Shown here in pieces: positions 1 through 9,395 of a stretch of 64,000 bases of DNA. Source of the DNA: CAZMGV01 sp964565925 (GTDB taxonomy: Bacteria; JAGRBM01; JAHCIT01); NCBI GenBank assembly GCA_964565925.1, contig CAZMGV010000008.1:116679-180678 (forward strand), read 5' to 3'. The notes beneath the pieces were generated by a model. It searched no databases. It was not told where the DNA came from and saw only the letters and a program-made list of their open reading frames with translations. Each line of letters starts with the position of its first letter. Within the stretch, counting starts at the first letter, position 1. The translations under genes and the position numbers were made by a program.

Positions 1-45
1 CGGGACGAAGCGTCACGCACTCACAACCTTAAGGAGGTTCTCATC

Positions 46-1302
46 ATGGCGGATGCATTCATACTCGGTGCCACGCGCACCGCGATGGGCAAGAAGAAGG
101 GTACTCTGAAGGACACGCACGCGATGGATGTCGCGGTGGCGGCCCTCAAGGGACTCCAGGAACAGTGCAAGCTGGACAGCGAAAAGCTCAAGATGGTCGA
201 CGACGTGATCATGGGCTGCGTCTCGCAGACCGGCGAGCAGGGCACGAACATCTCGCGCGGCTCGGTGCTCGCGGCCGGCTGGCCGATCGAGGTGTCGGGC
301 GTGACGATCAACCGCTTCTGCGGCTCCGGCCAGCAGGCGGTGAACTTCGCGGCGCAGGCCGTGATGAGCGGCGCGCAGGATCTCGTGGTCGGCGCCGGTG
401 TCGAGCACATGACCCGCATCCCCATGGGCGCGGACATGTATCTCCAGCAGAACATGCAGATGCCGTCCAAGCAGCTCATTTCCAAATACGCGCTGGTTCC
501 GCAGGGCGTCTCGGCCGAGATGATCGCCGAGAAGTGGGGCTTCACGCGCCAGCAGCTGGACGAGTTCTCGGTGAAGTCGCAGCAGAACGCCCACAAGGCG
601 ATCTCGGCGGGCCACTTCAAGAAAGAAATCACGCCGATGAAGCTGAAGGTCGACAAGGGCACGGCGGACGCCTACAAGGCGCACCTGGAGAAGTTCATGC
701 CGGCCGCCGAAGCGGCCAGGCACTTCTCCCCGGCCGACGGCGACAAGGTGGAAGTGACCTTCGACACGGACGAGCACCCGCGCCCCGAAACCACTCTCGA
801 GGGCCTCGCCAAGCTCAGGCCGGTCTTCAAGCCCACGGGCGTCATTCACGCCGGTAACTCGTCGGGGATCGTGGACGGCGCCTCGGCGGTGCTGATCGGC
901 TCCGAGAAGGCGGCCAAGGATTTGGGCCTCAAGCCCCGCGCCCGCATCGTCGCCATGGCGGTGGCCGGTTCCGAACCGGTCATCATGCTCACGGGCCCGA
1001 TCCCGGCGACCCAGAAGTGCCTCAAGAAGGCCGGTCTCAAGATCGACCAGATGGACGTGATCGAGATCAACGAGGCGTTCGCCCCGGTGCCCCTCTGCAC
1101 GATCAAGGACACCGGCATGGACCCCAGCAAGGTGAACATGAACGGCGGCGCGATCGCGCTGGGTCACCCGCTGGGCATGACCGGCTCGCGTCTCATCACG
1201 ACGATGGTCAACGAGCTGGAGCGCACGAACAAGCGCTATGGTCTCGCCACCATGTGCATCGGCTTCGGCATGGGTATCACGACGATCATCGAACGCGTGT
1301 AA
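46..1302 (+). CDS. Thiolase family acetyl-CoA C-acyltransferase
   Basis: 418-residue thiolase, the usual family length. It should catalyse acetyl-CoA/acyl-CoA condensation or thiolysis in fatty-acid or ketone-body metabolism. The nucleophilic cysteine is Cys92 in NRFCGSGQQAV. The NEAFA motif is present, the catalytic His is His374 in GGAIALGHP, and the second acid/base cysteine is Cys404 in MCIGFGMG. The last motif has Phe where CxGGG or CIGVG is more usual. The ATG start is supported by AAGGAGG at 31-37, eight bases upstream. It is transcribed towards the GMC oxidoreductase, with a hairpin between them. Sequence alone does not separate a biosynthetic acetyl-CoA acetyltransferase from a degradative FadA-type enzyme. 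The upstream neighbour lies outside the window. Confidence 0.93.
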   Translation: MADAFILGATRTAMGKKKGTLKDTHAMDVAVAALKGLQEQCKLDSEKLKMVDDVIMGCVSQTGEQGTNISRGSVLAAGWPIEVSGVTINRFCGSGQQAVNFAAQAVMSGAQDLVVGAGVEHMTRIPMGADMYLQQNMQMPSKQLISKYALVPQGVSAEMIAEKWGFTRQQLDEFSVKSQQNAHKAISAGHFKKEITPMKLKVDKGTADAYKAHLEKFMPAAEAARHFSPADGDKVEVTFDTDEHPRPETTLEGLAKLRPVFKPTGVIHAGNSSGIVDGASAVLIGSEKAAKDLGLKPRARIVAMAVAGSEPVIMLTGPIPATQKCLKKAGLKIDQMDVIEINEAFAPVPLCTIKDTGMDPSKVNMNGGAIALGHPLGMTGSRLITTMVNELERTNKRYGLATMCIGFGMGITTIIERV

Positions 1303-1327
1303 TTCCCGCGCCTGCGCTGGTTTGCCG

Positions 1328-1358
1328 GACCCCGGTTTCCTGCGAAGGAGCCGGGGTC
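1328..1358. terminator. Bidirectional terminator-like hairpin
   Basis: GACCCCGG (1328-1335) pairs with CCGGGGTC (1351-1358). The loop can extend the stem through TCCT/AGGA around GCGA. It sits between two convergent genes and is followed by TGGTGTTT on the plus strand, a weak U-tract. Confidence 0.5.
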
Positions 1359-1396
1359 TGGTGTTTGAAGGGATGAAGGAGTTGCGGACGGAACTG

Positions 1397-2920
1397 TTAT
1401 TGGATGAGCGCCGCGATGCGCTCGGCGAGCGCCGCTATCGTAAAGGTGGGCGGGATGCCGGGGGCCTTCGGATACAGCGACCCGTCCGCCACGTAGAGCC
1501 CCTTGTGGCCGAACACCTGGCCCGTGTGGTCGGTGAAGCCGGTGTCCGCACCCTGTCCGTCAGGTGTTTTGCCGATGGAACAGCCGCCCAGCGGGTGCAC
1601 CGTGAAGATACGTTCCGCCCCCCTGCCCGCCGGCACGTTCACGCCGTAGCGCCCCGGCCGGTAGGCCCGGGCGACCTTCGCCATGGCCGACTCCATCTGG
1701 CTGAAGATGAGCGGGTCCACCGAGCGGCCCAGGTCGGTCATCAGCCCCTCACCGTCGAACGTGACCGTGCCGCTCGAGGCGTCGCGGCCCATACCCAGCA
1801 GCAGGATGGTCCGCTCGAGCCGCCTCTTCAGAACACCCGGCAGGTTCAGTTCGGCGACCGGCATGCCGACCTCGCCGATCAGGAACCGGTACGAACCGTC
1901 CCTGCGCCCTTCGCTCCTGACCGGAACAAACGAGTTGAACGCCGCTCCGTAGGTCGACTTCGACAGGTCCGGCGACCCGTACACGAGGCCCCCCATATCC
2001 GTGTTGGGCGAGAACCGCCGGCCCAGCGACCGCGGCAGGTTCGGCAGCGTGCGCAGCCCGTCCCGAGCCGAGAACAGCAGCCGCAGCGTGTTCATCGTCC
2101 CGGCGGAAACGATAATCCTCGCGGCCTGTACGGTTTCCTCGCGCTTGCTCGAGTGATCCAGGTAGCGGACGAAGTAACCCTTGCCGACCTCGCCGATGGT
2201 GATCGCTTCGCAGAGAGGCCGGAGCTCGGCGCCGTGTTTGAGGGCCCACGGAACGTAGGTCAGGTCCACCGTCGTCTTCGCGCGTTCGTTACAGCCAACG
2301 ACACACATGCCGCAGTGAGTGCAGGTTTTCTGCTCGACACCGGCGGCGTTTTTGAATGTCTCCTGCCGTCTGGCGTCAGCGCCCCAGGCGATAGCGACGT
2401 CAGGGTATTTCACCTCACCGACGCCGCTCTCCCGCGCCTTCTTCTCGAAGACGGCGTTCTTCTCCGGACGGTCCGGCAGCGGATGCGGCCGGAGCATGTG
2501 GCGGACCTTCTCGAAATACGGATCCATCTCGGAAGCGGTGATTTCCGCCGGGAAATTGGCCCAGAAGTCGGGCTCCGGACGCTCCATGATGCTCGTGTAG
2601 ATGAGCGAGCCCCCGCCCACGCCGCTGCCGGTCAGCACGTCGAGACTCTTGAAGGCGTGGTATTCGTACAGGCCGTCCGCGTTCAGCAGCAGGTGGCGCG
2701 ATTTAGCGCCCCGCGCCCACCGGACATCGCGGACCGCCTTGCGGAAACCGCCGAGCGAACGGGGGAACTCGCGGTGGTGCGGCGAGCGTCCGCGCCCGGC
2801 CTCGCCCCACCAGGGGCCGCGCTCGAGGATCAGGACTTTCAGCCCCTTTTCCGCGAGACGCGCCGCCGTGATTCCGCCTCCGAACCCGGAGCCGATCACG
2901 ATGGCGTCGAATGTATCCAT
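1397..2920 (-). CDS. GMC-family FAD oxidoreductase (cholesterol-oxidase-like)
   Basis: 507-residue flavoprotein. The N-terminal Rossmann motif is VIGSGFGGGITAARLAEKG followed by LERG, and the C-terminal GMC signature region contains HPLGGCSIG and LYVADGSLYPKAPG. These families oxidise alcohols, sterols or sugars with FAD. In the middle it carries CTHCGMCVVGC, a Cx2Cx2Cx3C arrangement found in a bacterial subgroup of cholesterol-oxidase-like GMC proteins; whether it binds metal cannot be told here. No signal peptide is visible. It lies 15 bases downstream of the TetR gene on the same strand, so that regulator probably controls it. The substrate is unknown; a sterol or a long-chain alcohol is possible. 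Confidence 0.85.
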   Translation of the reverse strand: MDTFDAIVIGSGFGGGITAARLAEKGLKVLILERGPWWGEAGRGRSPHHREFPRSLGGFRKAVRDVRWARGAKSRHLLLNADGLYEYHAFKSLDVLTGSGVGGGSLIYTSIMERPEPDFWANFPAEITASEMDPYFEKVRHMLRPHPLPDRPEKNAVFEKKARESGVGEVKYPDVAIAWGADARRQETFKNAAGVEQKTCTHCGMCVVGCNERAKTTVDLTYVPWALKHGAELRPLCEAITIGEVGKGYFVRYLDHSSKREETVQAARIIVSAGTMNTLRLLFSARDGLRTLPNLPRSLGRRFSPNTDMGGLVYGSPDLSKSTYGAAFNSFVPVRSEGRRDGSYRFLIGEVGMPVAELNLPGVLKRRLERTILLLGMGRDASSGTVTFDGEGLMTDLGRSVDPLIFSQMESAMAKVARAYRPGRYGVNVPAGRGAERIFTVHPLGGCSIGKTPDGQGADTGFTDHTGQVFGHKGLYVADGSLYPKAPGIPPTFTIAALAERIAALIQ

Positions 2921-2935
2921 AAAACCTGGCAGCGG

Positions 2936-3616
2936 TCAGGATTTGGCCGGACCGGAAAGTCCTCGGGTCCGGAACAGCGCGTGAAGGCCGAACCGCGACG
3001 ATTCGTGGATCAGCTCTTCCGAGGTCAGGTTCAGCCGGCCCGTCGCCCACCGGTAGAGCAGCTTTTCAATTCCGCCCATCATCATGGTGGCGGCGATCTC
3101 CGGGTTCACGTCGCTGTGGATCAGCCCCTTCGTTCGGGCGACCTCGAAATACACCGAGGCGAGCCGCATCAGACGGTCGTAGAACTGGTCGATCTTCTCG
3201 TCGAATCCGAGCGCCGAGCCCTGGGCCTCGCGGAAGAAAATCTTCACGAGATCCCGGTTTTCGTCGAAGAACTTGATCATGGGCCGGGACATGCGCTCGA
3301 TGGAGCGCTCGATATCCTCCACCGTGCGGAACTCGCTCTGCGGTTCCTTGACCGTGAACAGCTTCACGCTGGCGCCAAGCATCTCGTCCATGAGGACCGA
3401 GAAGACGTGCCGTTTGTCGTCGAAGTAGAGGTAGAAGGTTCCCTGCGCGATACCGACCTGCTTCACGATGTCGGAAACGTTCGTCGAGTGAAAACCCTTC
3501 TCGGCGAAGATCTTCTTCGCGGCGTTGATGATCGCCCGGCGTCGGGCTTCCTTGCCGGAACGGGTTTTTTCGTCACGCTTCTTGTCGGTAGCGGTTGCCT
3601 TGGGTGCTGCACTCAT
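2936..3616 (-). CDS. TetR/AcrR family transcriptional regulator
   Basis: 226 residues. The N-terminal TetR HTH runs from about residue 20 to 65 (RRRAIINAAKKIFAEKGF, then IVKQVGIAQGTFYLYF). The C-terminal ligand/dimerisation half is variable. I start it at the ATG at 3616, which has GGGGGA a few bases upstream, rather than 39 bases earlier at 3655 where no ribosome-binding site is seen. It is co-oriented with the GMC oxidoreductase and is probably an autoregulated repressor of that pair. A basic Lys/Arg-rich tail (about residues 3-20) precedes the HTH. The ligand is unknown. Confidence 0.85.
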   Translation of the reverse strand: MSAAPKATATDKKRDEKTRSGKEARRRAIINAAKKIFAEKGFHSTNVSDIVKQVGIAQGTFYLYFDDKRHVFSVLMDEMLGASVKLFTVKEPQSEFRTVEDIERSIERMSRPMIKFFDENRDLVKIFFREAQGSALGFDEKIDQFYDRLMRLASVYFEVARTKGLIHSDVNPEIAATMMMGGIEKLLYRWATGRLNLTSEELIHESSRFGLHALFRTRGLSGPAKS

Positions 3617-3755
3617 AAGTCCCCCAAGGTATGGAAACGCCCGCCCCGCCGTCAAGTCGGGGCGCGTTAGGGTGGCCAGCCCGGGGTTTAACTGCCGGAA
3701 AGCCCATTCGGGCTGCTACAGACACTTCGTTTCCATAAGGAGCTATAGAAACGAC

Positions 3756-6413
3756 TCAGCCGACCTTCTTCTTCGCGGCCCCTTGGGCACCTTTGCCGTC
3801 GTCTTTGGCCACCGCTTTGGGCGACGCCTTTGCCGTAAAAGTCAGTTCGCCGCCCGCGCCGGCATCTATCGTGACGGTCGACCCGTCACCGATGTCGCCG
3901 GACAGCAGTTTAAGCGCCAGCGGATCGACGATCTCCCGCTGGATCACCCGCTTGAGCGGCCGGGCGCCGTAAGCCGGGTCATAGCCCCGCTCCGCCAGGA
4001 CTGTCCGGGCCTTCTCCGATAGCTCCATGGTGATACCGCGTTCCAGCAGCCGCTTGCCCAGCGATTTGAGCTGCACGCCGATGATGTTCGCGATTTCGCC
4101 CCGGCTCAGCGCATCGAAATACACGATGTCGTCCACCCGGTTCAGGAACTCCGGCTTGAAGGTCGCCTTGAGCGCCTCGCCTGCGCGGCGCTCGGCTTCG
4201 GCCGCGTCGCCGGACTGGGCGGCTTCGAGGATAAAGCTCGACCCGACGTTGGAGGTCATGATCAGCACGGCGTTACGGAAATCCACCGTGCGCCCCTGCC
4301 CATCCGTCAGGCGGCCGTCGTCCAGAATCTGGAGCAGCACGTTGAACACGTCCGGATGTGCCTTCTCGATCTCGTCGAATAGAATTACGCAATACGGGCG
4401 CCGCCGCACCGCTTCCGTCAGCTGGCCGCCCTCGTCGTAACCCACGTAACCCGGCGGCGCGCCGATCAGCCGCTGCACGGAGAACTTCTCCATGTATTCG
4501 GACATGTCGATGCGGACCATCGACTGCTCGGTGTCGAACAGGAACTCCGCCAGCGCCCGGGCGGTCTCGGTCTTGCCGACGCCGGTGGGGCCCAGGAAAA
4601 TGAACGAACCGATCGGCCGGTTCGGGTCTTTAAGACCCGCACGCGAACGCCGCACGGCGTTCGACACGGCGACGATCGCCTTCTTCTGACCGATGACCCG
4701 CTCGCCGAGGCGTCCTTCCATCTTGAGGAGCCGCTCGCGGTCGCCTTCCAGCATCTTGTCGACAGGAATACCGGTCCAGCGCGCCACGACGGCGGCGATC
4801 TCCTGATCGGTCACTTCCTTCTTGAACATGGAGCCCTTGGCCTGGCCCGCCGATATTGAGGATTCCCGTTCGGCAAGCTGAGCCTTCAGTTTCGGCAGGT
4901 CGCCGTACTTGATCTCCGAGGCGCGCTGCAGATCGCCCGCCCGCTGGCGGCGCTCCAGTTCCATCTCGAGATCGCTGACTTTCTCTTTCAGCGACGAGAG
5001 CCCTGTCATGGAACTCTTCTCGCTCTCCCACTGGGCGCGCATCCGCTTGGACTGCTCGCGAAGGTCGACGATCTCGCTCTCCATGCCGGCAAGCCGTTTC
5101 TTCGACGCGTCGTCGGTCTCCTTGGAAAGCGCCTGCTTTTCCAGTTCGAGCTGGATCAGCTTGCGGTCCACGACGTCGATTTCGGTCGGGACCGAGTCCA
5201 TCTCGATCCTGAGCCGCGAGGCGGCTTCGTCGATCAGGTCGATCGCCTTGTCCGGCAAAAAACGGTCGGTGATGTAGCGGTTACTGAGCTGCGCCGCCGC
5301 GACAATGGCCGTGTCCTGGATCCGGACGCGGTGATGGGTTTCATATTTTTCTTTCAGGCCGCGCAGGATGGCGATGGTGTCTTCCACCGACGGCTGGCCG
5401 ACAAACACCGGCGCGAACCGTCGCTCCAGCGCCTTGTCCTTCTCGATGTATTTGCGGTATTCATCCAGCGTCGTGGCGCCCACGCAGCGCAGTTCGCCGC
5501 GCGCGAGCATCGGTTTCAGCATGTTCGAGGCGTCCATGGACCCCTCGGCCGAACCGGCGCCGACCAGTGTGTGCAGTTCGTCGATAAAGCAGATGATCTC
5601 GCCGTTGCTGTCGACGATCTCTTTCAGGACCGCTTTCAGCCGCTCCTCGAACTCGCCCCGGTATTTGGCGCCTGCCACGAGACCGCCCAGATCGAGTGCA
5701 ATCAGTTTCTTGTCCTTGAGTCCTTCGGGCACGTCGCCCGAGACAATGCGCTGGGCAAGCCCTTCGACAATCGCCGTCTTGCCCACGCCCGGTTCGCCGA
5801 TCAGCACCGGGTTGTTCTTGGTGCGGCGGGAGAGCACCTGGATCACCCGGCGGATCTCTTCGTCACGGCCGATGACCGGGTCGAGCTTGCCGCGGCGGGC
5901 GACTTCCGTGAGGTCCCGGCCGTATTTGGCGAGCGCCTGGAAAGTCGCCTCGGGGTTCTGGTCCACGACCTTGTTCGTTCCCCTGAGCGCCTTGATCGCC
6001 TCACGGATCCGGTCGGGCGTCACACCTTGGGCCGCCAGTGCGTCGTACGCGCCGTGGCCTTTCTCCAGCGTCATGCCAAGCAGGATATGTTCCGTCGAGA
6101 CGTATTCGTCCTTGTTCTTGGCCGCCTCGTCTTCGGCCTTGTCCATCACCTTCTGGAAACGGGGTGACAGATGCGGGCTGGCGCCGCCCTCCATTTTCGG
6201 CAGACGCCCGAGCACCGCCTGCAGATCGTTTTTCAGGACGGTCGAACGCGCACCGATACGTTCCAGCAGCGGCGGAACAATGCCGTCCTGCTGGTCGATG
6301 AGCGCCTTCAGGACGTGTTCCGGCAGCAGGTCCGGATGGCCGGACTTTCTCGCCAGTTCGACCGCCTCGTTGATCGCTTCCTGGGCCTTAACCGTCAGTT
6401 TTTCCGCTCGCAT
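3756..6413 (-). CDS. clpB: ATP-dependent disaggregase ClpB
   Basis: 885-residue Hsp100 chaperone that pulls proteins from aggregates together with DnaK. Domains in order: Clp N-domain (1-150), AAA-1 with Walker A GEPGVGKT at 206-213 and FIDELHTLVGAG, a middle coiled-coil M-domain (about 410-530) that marks ClpB rather than ClpA or ClpC, AAA-2 with GPTGVGKTE, and a D2-small domain. The C-terminal tail is Lys/Ala-rich (ending AAKKKVG) and somewhat longer than usual. AAGGA precedes the ATG by seven bases. No CIRCE element was seen upstream. It lies downstream of htrA on the same strand, separated by 109 bases with a GC-rich hairpin. Confidence 0.97.
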   Translation of the reverse strand: MRAEKLTVKAQEAINEAVELARKSGHPDLLPEHVLKALIDQQDGIVPPLLERIGARSTVLKNDLQAVLGRLPKMEGGASPHLSPRFQKVMDKAEDEAAKNKDEYVSTEHILLGMTLEKGHGAYDALAAQGVTPDRIREAIKALRGTNKVVDQNPEATFQALAKYGRDLTEVARRGKLDPVIGRDEEIRRVIQVLSRRTKNNPVLIGEPGVGKTAIVEGLAQRIVSGDVPEGLKDKKLIALDLGGLVAGAKYRGEFEERLKAVLKEIVDSNGEIICFIDELHTLVGAGSAEGSMDASNMLKPMLARGELRCVGATTLDEYRKYIEKDKALERRFAPVFVGQPSVEDTIAILRGLKEKYETHHRVRIQDTAIVAAAQLSNRYITDRFLPDKAIDLIDEAASRLRIEMDSVPTEIDVVDRKLIQLELEKQALSKETDDASKKRLAGMESEIVDLREQSKRMRAQWESEKSSMTGLSSLKEKVSDLEMELERRQRAGDLQRASEIKYGDLPKLKAQLAERESSISAGQAKGSMFKKEVTDQEIAAVVARWTGIPVDKMLEGDRERLLKMEGRLGERVIGQKKAIVAVSNAVRRSRAGLKDPNRPIGSFIFLGPTGVGKTETARALAEFLFDTEQSMVRIDMSEYMEKFSVQRLIGAPPGYVGYDEGGQLTEAVRRRPYCVILFDEIEKAHPDVFNVLLQILDDGRLTDGQGRTVDFRNAVLIMTSNVGSSFILEAAQSGDAAEAERRAGEALKATFKPEFLNRVDDIVYFDALSRGEIANIIGVQLKSLGKRLLERGITMELSEKARTVLAERGYDPAYGARPLKRVIQREIVDPLALKLLSGDIGDGSTVTIDAGAGGELTFTAKASPKAVAKDDGKGAQGAAKKKVG

Positions 6414-6477
6414 ACCCTATTCCTTATACAGACAAGCACCCGGGCGGGATGATCTCCGTCAGGGTCTTCCGTGGGGG

Positions 6478-6498
6478 CCGGCCCCGATTCCGGGCCGG
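6478..6498 (-). terminator. GC-rich hairpin after htrA
   Basis: CCGGCCC (6478-6484) and GGGCCGG (6492-6498) form a 7-bp stem with a 7-base loop. It starts 24 bases beyond the htrA stop and precedes clpB. There is no T-run on the minus strand, so intrinsic termination is only suggested by position. Confidence 0.3.
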
Positions 6499-6522
6499 TC
6501 CGTATAGGGAACGTAAGGACGA

Positions 6523-7911
6523 TTATCCGAGCGGCAAGACCACCCCGAAACGGGTGGCACCCCGGGCGCCGTGAACGTAGACAGAATTGCGGTTTAATGA
6601 GCTTCTGAGCAGCTCATAAAGGGCTTTCAGGTCCTTGACAGGGCGGTTATTCACCCGGAAAACCAGATCCCCCTTCTGAAACCCGATCTGGTCGGCGACG
6701 GACCCTTTGGTGACCGATTTGACGACGGCCCCGGTGAGCCCGGGATTCCGCTTTTTGACCCCCGCCGGGACCTCCTCGAACCGCAGCCCGGTCCGTTCGG
6801 CAAACAGGTTGCCGACCTCTTCGGGCGGCAGAACGACCATCTTCAGGTTGTATTTGAGCTGCGCCTTGTTCCGCATGACGGTCACGGACGCGACGTCGTT
6901 GACCGTGAGGCTGCGGATGGCAGCGGTGAAATCGTTGAGGTTCTTCACCGGACGGTTCGAGATAGCCGTCACGATGTCCTTGGGTTTGAGGCCCGCCGCG
7001 TCGGCCGGTGAGCCCTTGTTCACCCCGACAATCAGAACCCCTTTGCCGTCGTAGCCGAGCGCCTCGGCCAGATCCGGGGTCAGCTCCTGCGGCTGCATCC
7101 CGACCCAGGGCTCGATCACCTGCCCAAAGGCGATCAGGTCCTCAAATACACGTCTTGCATCGTCGATCGGAATAGCGAAGCCGATCCCCTGCCCTTCGCT
7201 ATAGATGGCCGTATTGATGCCGATCACTTCGCCCAGAATGTTGAGCAGCGGGCCGCCGGAATTGCCCGGATTGATCGGCGCGTCGGTCTGGAGGAAATTG
7301 TAATAAGCCTTGTCTTGGGCCTGAACCGTGCGGCCGGTGGCCGAGATGACGCCCGTGGAAAGCGTATGCGAGAGGCCGAACGGGTTGCCGATGGCGATCA
7401 CCGGTTCACCTATCAGGAGGTCGTCGCTACGGCCCAGTGAAATCGTGGGCAGTTTCATCGGCGCATCGACTTTCAGCACCGCCAGATCGCGGTCGGCGTC
7501 GGCACCCACCAGCTCGGCCGGGAACTCGCGATCGTCCACCAGCTTCACGAAGATCTCGTTCGCCTTCTCGATCACATGCGCATTGGTCAGCACATGGCCC
7601 TTGGCGTCGATTACGAAACCGGTGCCCAGGCTCTGGAACTCGCGGCGGACATTGAACCCGCCCATGTCGGGGAACATGTTTCCGAAAGGGCTTGAGAAGA
7701 ACGGATTCGACTCGATCCGCTCGCCCTTCACCCGGATATTTACGACGGCCGGGGAGGCATCCTTGAACACCTTGACGACCGGCGTCTCGCGAAGCCGCTT
7801 GCGGGCGTCGTCGTCCAGTTGTTTCGGGGGCAGCTGGGCCTGCGCCATACGCGCAAAAAGCAGAAGCGCCGCACAAAGGGCGGCGCTTCCGGGTTTGAAC
7901 GGGCTTTTCAC
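6523..7911 (-). CDS. Periplasmic serine protease HtrA/DegQ (Do family)
   Basis: 462 residues with a signal peptide (about 1-25, ending AQA). The trypsin-like domain has the triad His112 (LTNAHV), Asp142 (DRDLAVLKVD) and Ser218 (NPGNSGGP). Two PDZ domains follow (about 255-350 and 365-460), giving the DegP/DegQ two-PDZ layout rather than DegS. It degrades or chaperones misfolded periplasmic proteins. No N-terminal membrane anchor remains after signal cleavage. It lies between rpoZ (28 bases upstream) and clpB, so this strand segment groups protein quality-control genes. Confidence 0.95.
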   Translation of the reverse strand: MKSPFKPGSAALCAALLLFARMAQAQLPPKQLDDDARKRLRETPVVKVFKDASPAVVNIRVKGERIESNPFFSSPFGNMFPDMGGFNVRREFQSLGTGFVIDAKGHVLTNAHVIEKANEIFVKLVDDREFPAELVGADADRDLAVLKVDAPMKLPTISLGRSDDLLIGEPVIAIGNPFGLSHTLSTGVISATGRTVQAQDKAYYNFLQTDAPINPGNSGGPLLNILGEVIGINTAIYSEGQGIGFAIPIDDARRVFEDLIAFGQVIEPWVGMQPQELTPDLAEALGYDGKGVLIVGVNKGSPADAAGLKPKDIVTAISNRPVKNLNDFTAAIRSLTVNDVASVTVMRNKAQLKYNLKMVVLPPEEVGNLFAERTGLRFEEVPAGVKKRNPGLTGAVVKSVTKGSVADQIGFQKGDLVFRVNNRPVKDLKALYELLRSSLNRNSVYVHGARGATRFGVVLPLG

Positions 7912-7939
7912 GGCTGGCGTGAACGCTCGCTTTCTTGGT

Positions 7940-8149
7940 TCAGCGGTCCGGGTTCTCGGTGCGCTTCATGTGGACGCCGCCGGCCGCGATTTCGCGCAGC
8001 GCCAGCACCACTTCCTTGTTGCCGTCCTCGTTGACGACGGTGGAGTCGCTGCCGCGCAGAAGATCCTTGGTGCGGCGGGACGCGAGCTTCACGAGCTCGA
8101 AGCGGTTGGGAACCTTCTCGATGCAGTCTTCTACGGTTACGCGCGCCAT
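7940..8149 (-). CDS. rpoZ: RNA polymerase omega subunit
   Basis: 69 residues, matching the omega family (MARVTVEDCIEKVPNRFELV, then LASRRTKDLL). It helps RNA polymerase assembly through beta-prime. Homologues are 70-90 residues, so this is at the short end. The upstream 120 bases contain a TTGACT at 8242-8247 with only a poor -10 (TAACTT, 8220-8225), next to a GGGTGC/GCACCC hairpin (8248-8262) that may end the coaD transcript. The usual partner spoT or gmk is not adjacent. Confidence 0.92.
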   Translation of the reverse strand: MARVTVEDCIEKVPNRFELVKLASRRTKDLLRGSDSTVVNEDGNKEVVLALREIAAGGVHMKRTENPDR

Positions 8150-8270
8150 GGTTAACGCCTTTCAATATACTGGAATCATTAAGGAATAAGGCCGCCGGTG
8201 ATTCCAGCCCGGGGCCCATAAGTTATGGATTTGGGCGCTTAAGTCAAGGGTGCCCTGCACCCGCAGGCCT

Positions 8271-8753
8271 TTAGCGTTTACGGAGCTTCGCGCGGAGCTG
8301 TTTCTCGACGCTCTTGGGAATCATGCCATGGGTGTCGCCCCCTAGCTTGATGATCTCCTTGATAAGCGTGCTGGAGAGGTGCGAGTAGCGGCTGTCGGTC
8401 ACCATGAACAGCGTTTCCGTCTCGGGGCGCATCTGCTTGTTGGAGAGCGCCATCTGGAACTCATATTCGAAGTCGGAGAACGATCGGACGCCGCGAATGA
8501 TGATCGTGGCGCCCTTCTTCTTCATGTAGTCGACCAGCAGGCCGTCGAAGAGGTCCACGCTGACGTTCTTCAGGTTCTTCACGAGGCCCCGGACCATCTC
8601 GGCCCGCTCGACCGGCGTGAATGCCGTGCTCTTGGACGTATTGTTGGCGATCGTGATGATGAGCTTGTCCACCACACTGGAGGCGCGCTCGATCACATTC
8701 AGGTGACCGTTGGTGGGCGGATCGAACGAACCGGCATAGACGGCGGTTTTCAC
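8271..8753 (-). CDS. coaD: Phosphopantetheine adenylyltransferase
   Basis: 160 residues, the normal CoaD length. It makes dephospho-CoA from 4'-phosphopantetheine and ATP. Seen: the nucleotidyltransferase motif TNGH in AGSFDPPTNGHLNVIERA, IIRGVRSFSDFEYE, and the C-terminal LSSTLIKE that corresponds to ISSTxxR/KE. The start is a GTG at 8753 that shares one base with the rsmD stop (TAGTG), indicating translational coupling. A longer in-frame extension into rsmD has no family similarity. The rsmD-coaD pairing is common in bacteria. Confidence 0.95.
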   Translation of the reverse strand: MKTAVYAGSFDPPTNGHLNVIERASSVVDKLIITIANNTSKSTAFTPVERAEMVRGLVKNLKNVSVDLFDGLLVDYMKKKGATIIIRGVRSFSDFEYEFQMALSNKQMRPETETLFMVTDSRYSHLSSTLIKEIIKLGGDTHGMIPKSVEKQLRAKLRKR

Positions 8754-9373
8754 TAGGCGGGGCTCCCCTCGGAGGGCGGCCGGACCTCGTACACGGTGGC
8801 GCGGGTGTCGCCCCAGCCGTGATCGGATACTGCCGCTAACCGGTTCCACTTCCTGTCTGCCTGCGGGCCGTTACGGGCCGAATGCTCGACAACCACAAGG
8901 GAACCGGCCGGGATGCTACCCGACGCGTCGATCAAGGCAAGGAGGTTGTCATAGTTGGTTTCGGCGTACGGCGGATCGGCAAACACGAGCCAGGGCCGTG
9001 AAGCGTTCTTTCCCGCACTGGCACGGGCTTCGAAATACTTGCCAACCCGGACCGGAACCGTCTGAACCCGGTCCAGTATTCCCAGCGTATGGGCATTCTC
9101 CCGGATCACCTTTTCGGCGTCCCGGTCCGCTTCGACACAGACCGCTCTGGGGATTCCTCTGGAGATGGCCTCGAAGGCCAGCGCGCCTGAACCGGCGTAG
9201 AGATCGAGCACGCCTTCGAACCGGTCCCACTCCTGATCCTGTTTCGCCAGCAGGCTGGCCAGCGCGTTGAAGATCGCCCCCCGCACCTTGTCAGAAGTGG
9301 GGCGGGTCTTGTCGTTCTCCGGGGCACGGATCGGACGCGACTTCAGATCGCCGGCGACGATGCGCATGGACAA
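8753..9373 (-). CDS. rsmD: 16S rRNA (guanine966-N2)-methyltransferase
   Basis: 206 residues, RsmD family. SAM-binding motif LDLYAGSGALAFEAISRG; catalytic DPPYAE characteristic of N2-guanine methyltransferases; N-terminal RIVAGDLKSRPI and TRPTSDKVRGAIFN signatures. It methylates G966 of 16S rRNA on the 30S subunit. The second codon pair (Met3 at 9367) is an equally plausible start. It is coupled to coaD and follows the terminator-like hairpin at the end of the division cluster. Confidence 0.94.
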   Translation of the reverse strand: MSMRIVAGDLKSRPIRAPENDKTRPTSDKVRGAIFNALASLLAKQDQEWDRFEGVLDLYAGSGALAFEAISRGIPRAVCVEADRDAEKVIRENAHTLGILDRVQTVPVRVGKYFEARASAGKNASRPWLVFADPPYAETNYDNLLALIDASGSIPAGSLVVVEHSARNGPQADRKWNRLAAVSDHGWGDTRATVYEVRPPSEGSPA

Positions 9374-9395
9374 TTACCTTCAGGTCCCTGGGGGT

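Noticed and set aside
1238..3670. Plus-strand open frame of 810 residues
   Set aside because: Antisense to the GMC oxidoreductase and TetR genes, both of which have clear family motifs.
6414..6522. CIRCE or heat-shock promoter before clpB
   Set aside because: No TTAGCACTC/GAGTGCTAA pair and no convincing sigma-32 hexamers; only a TATAAG-like sequence near the start.
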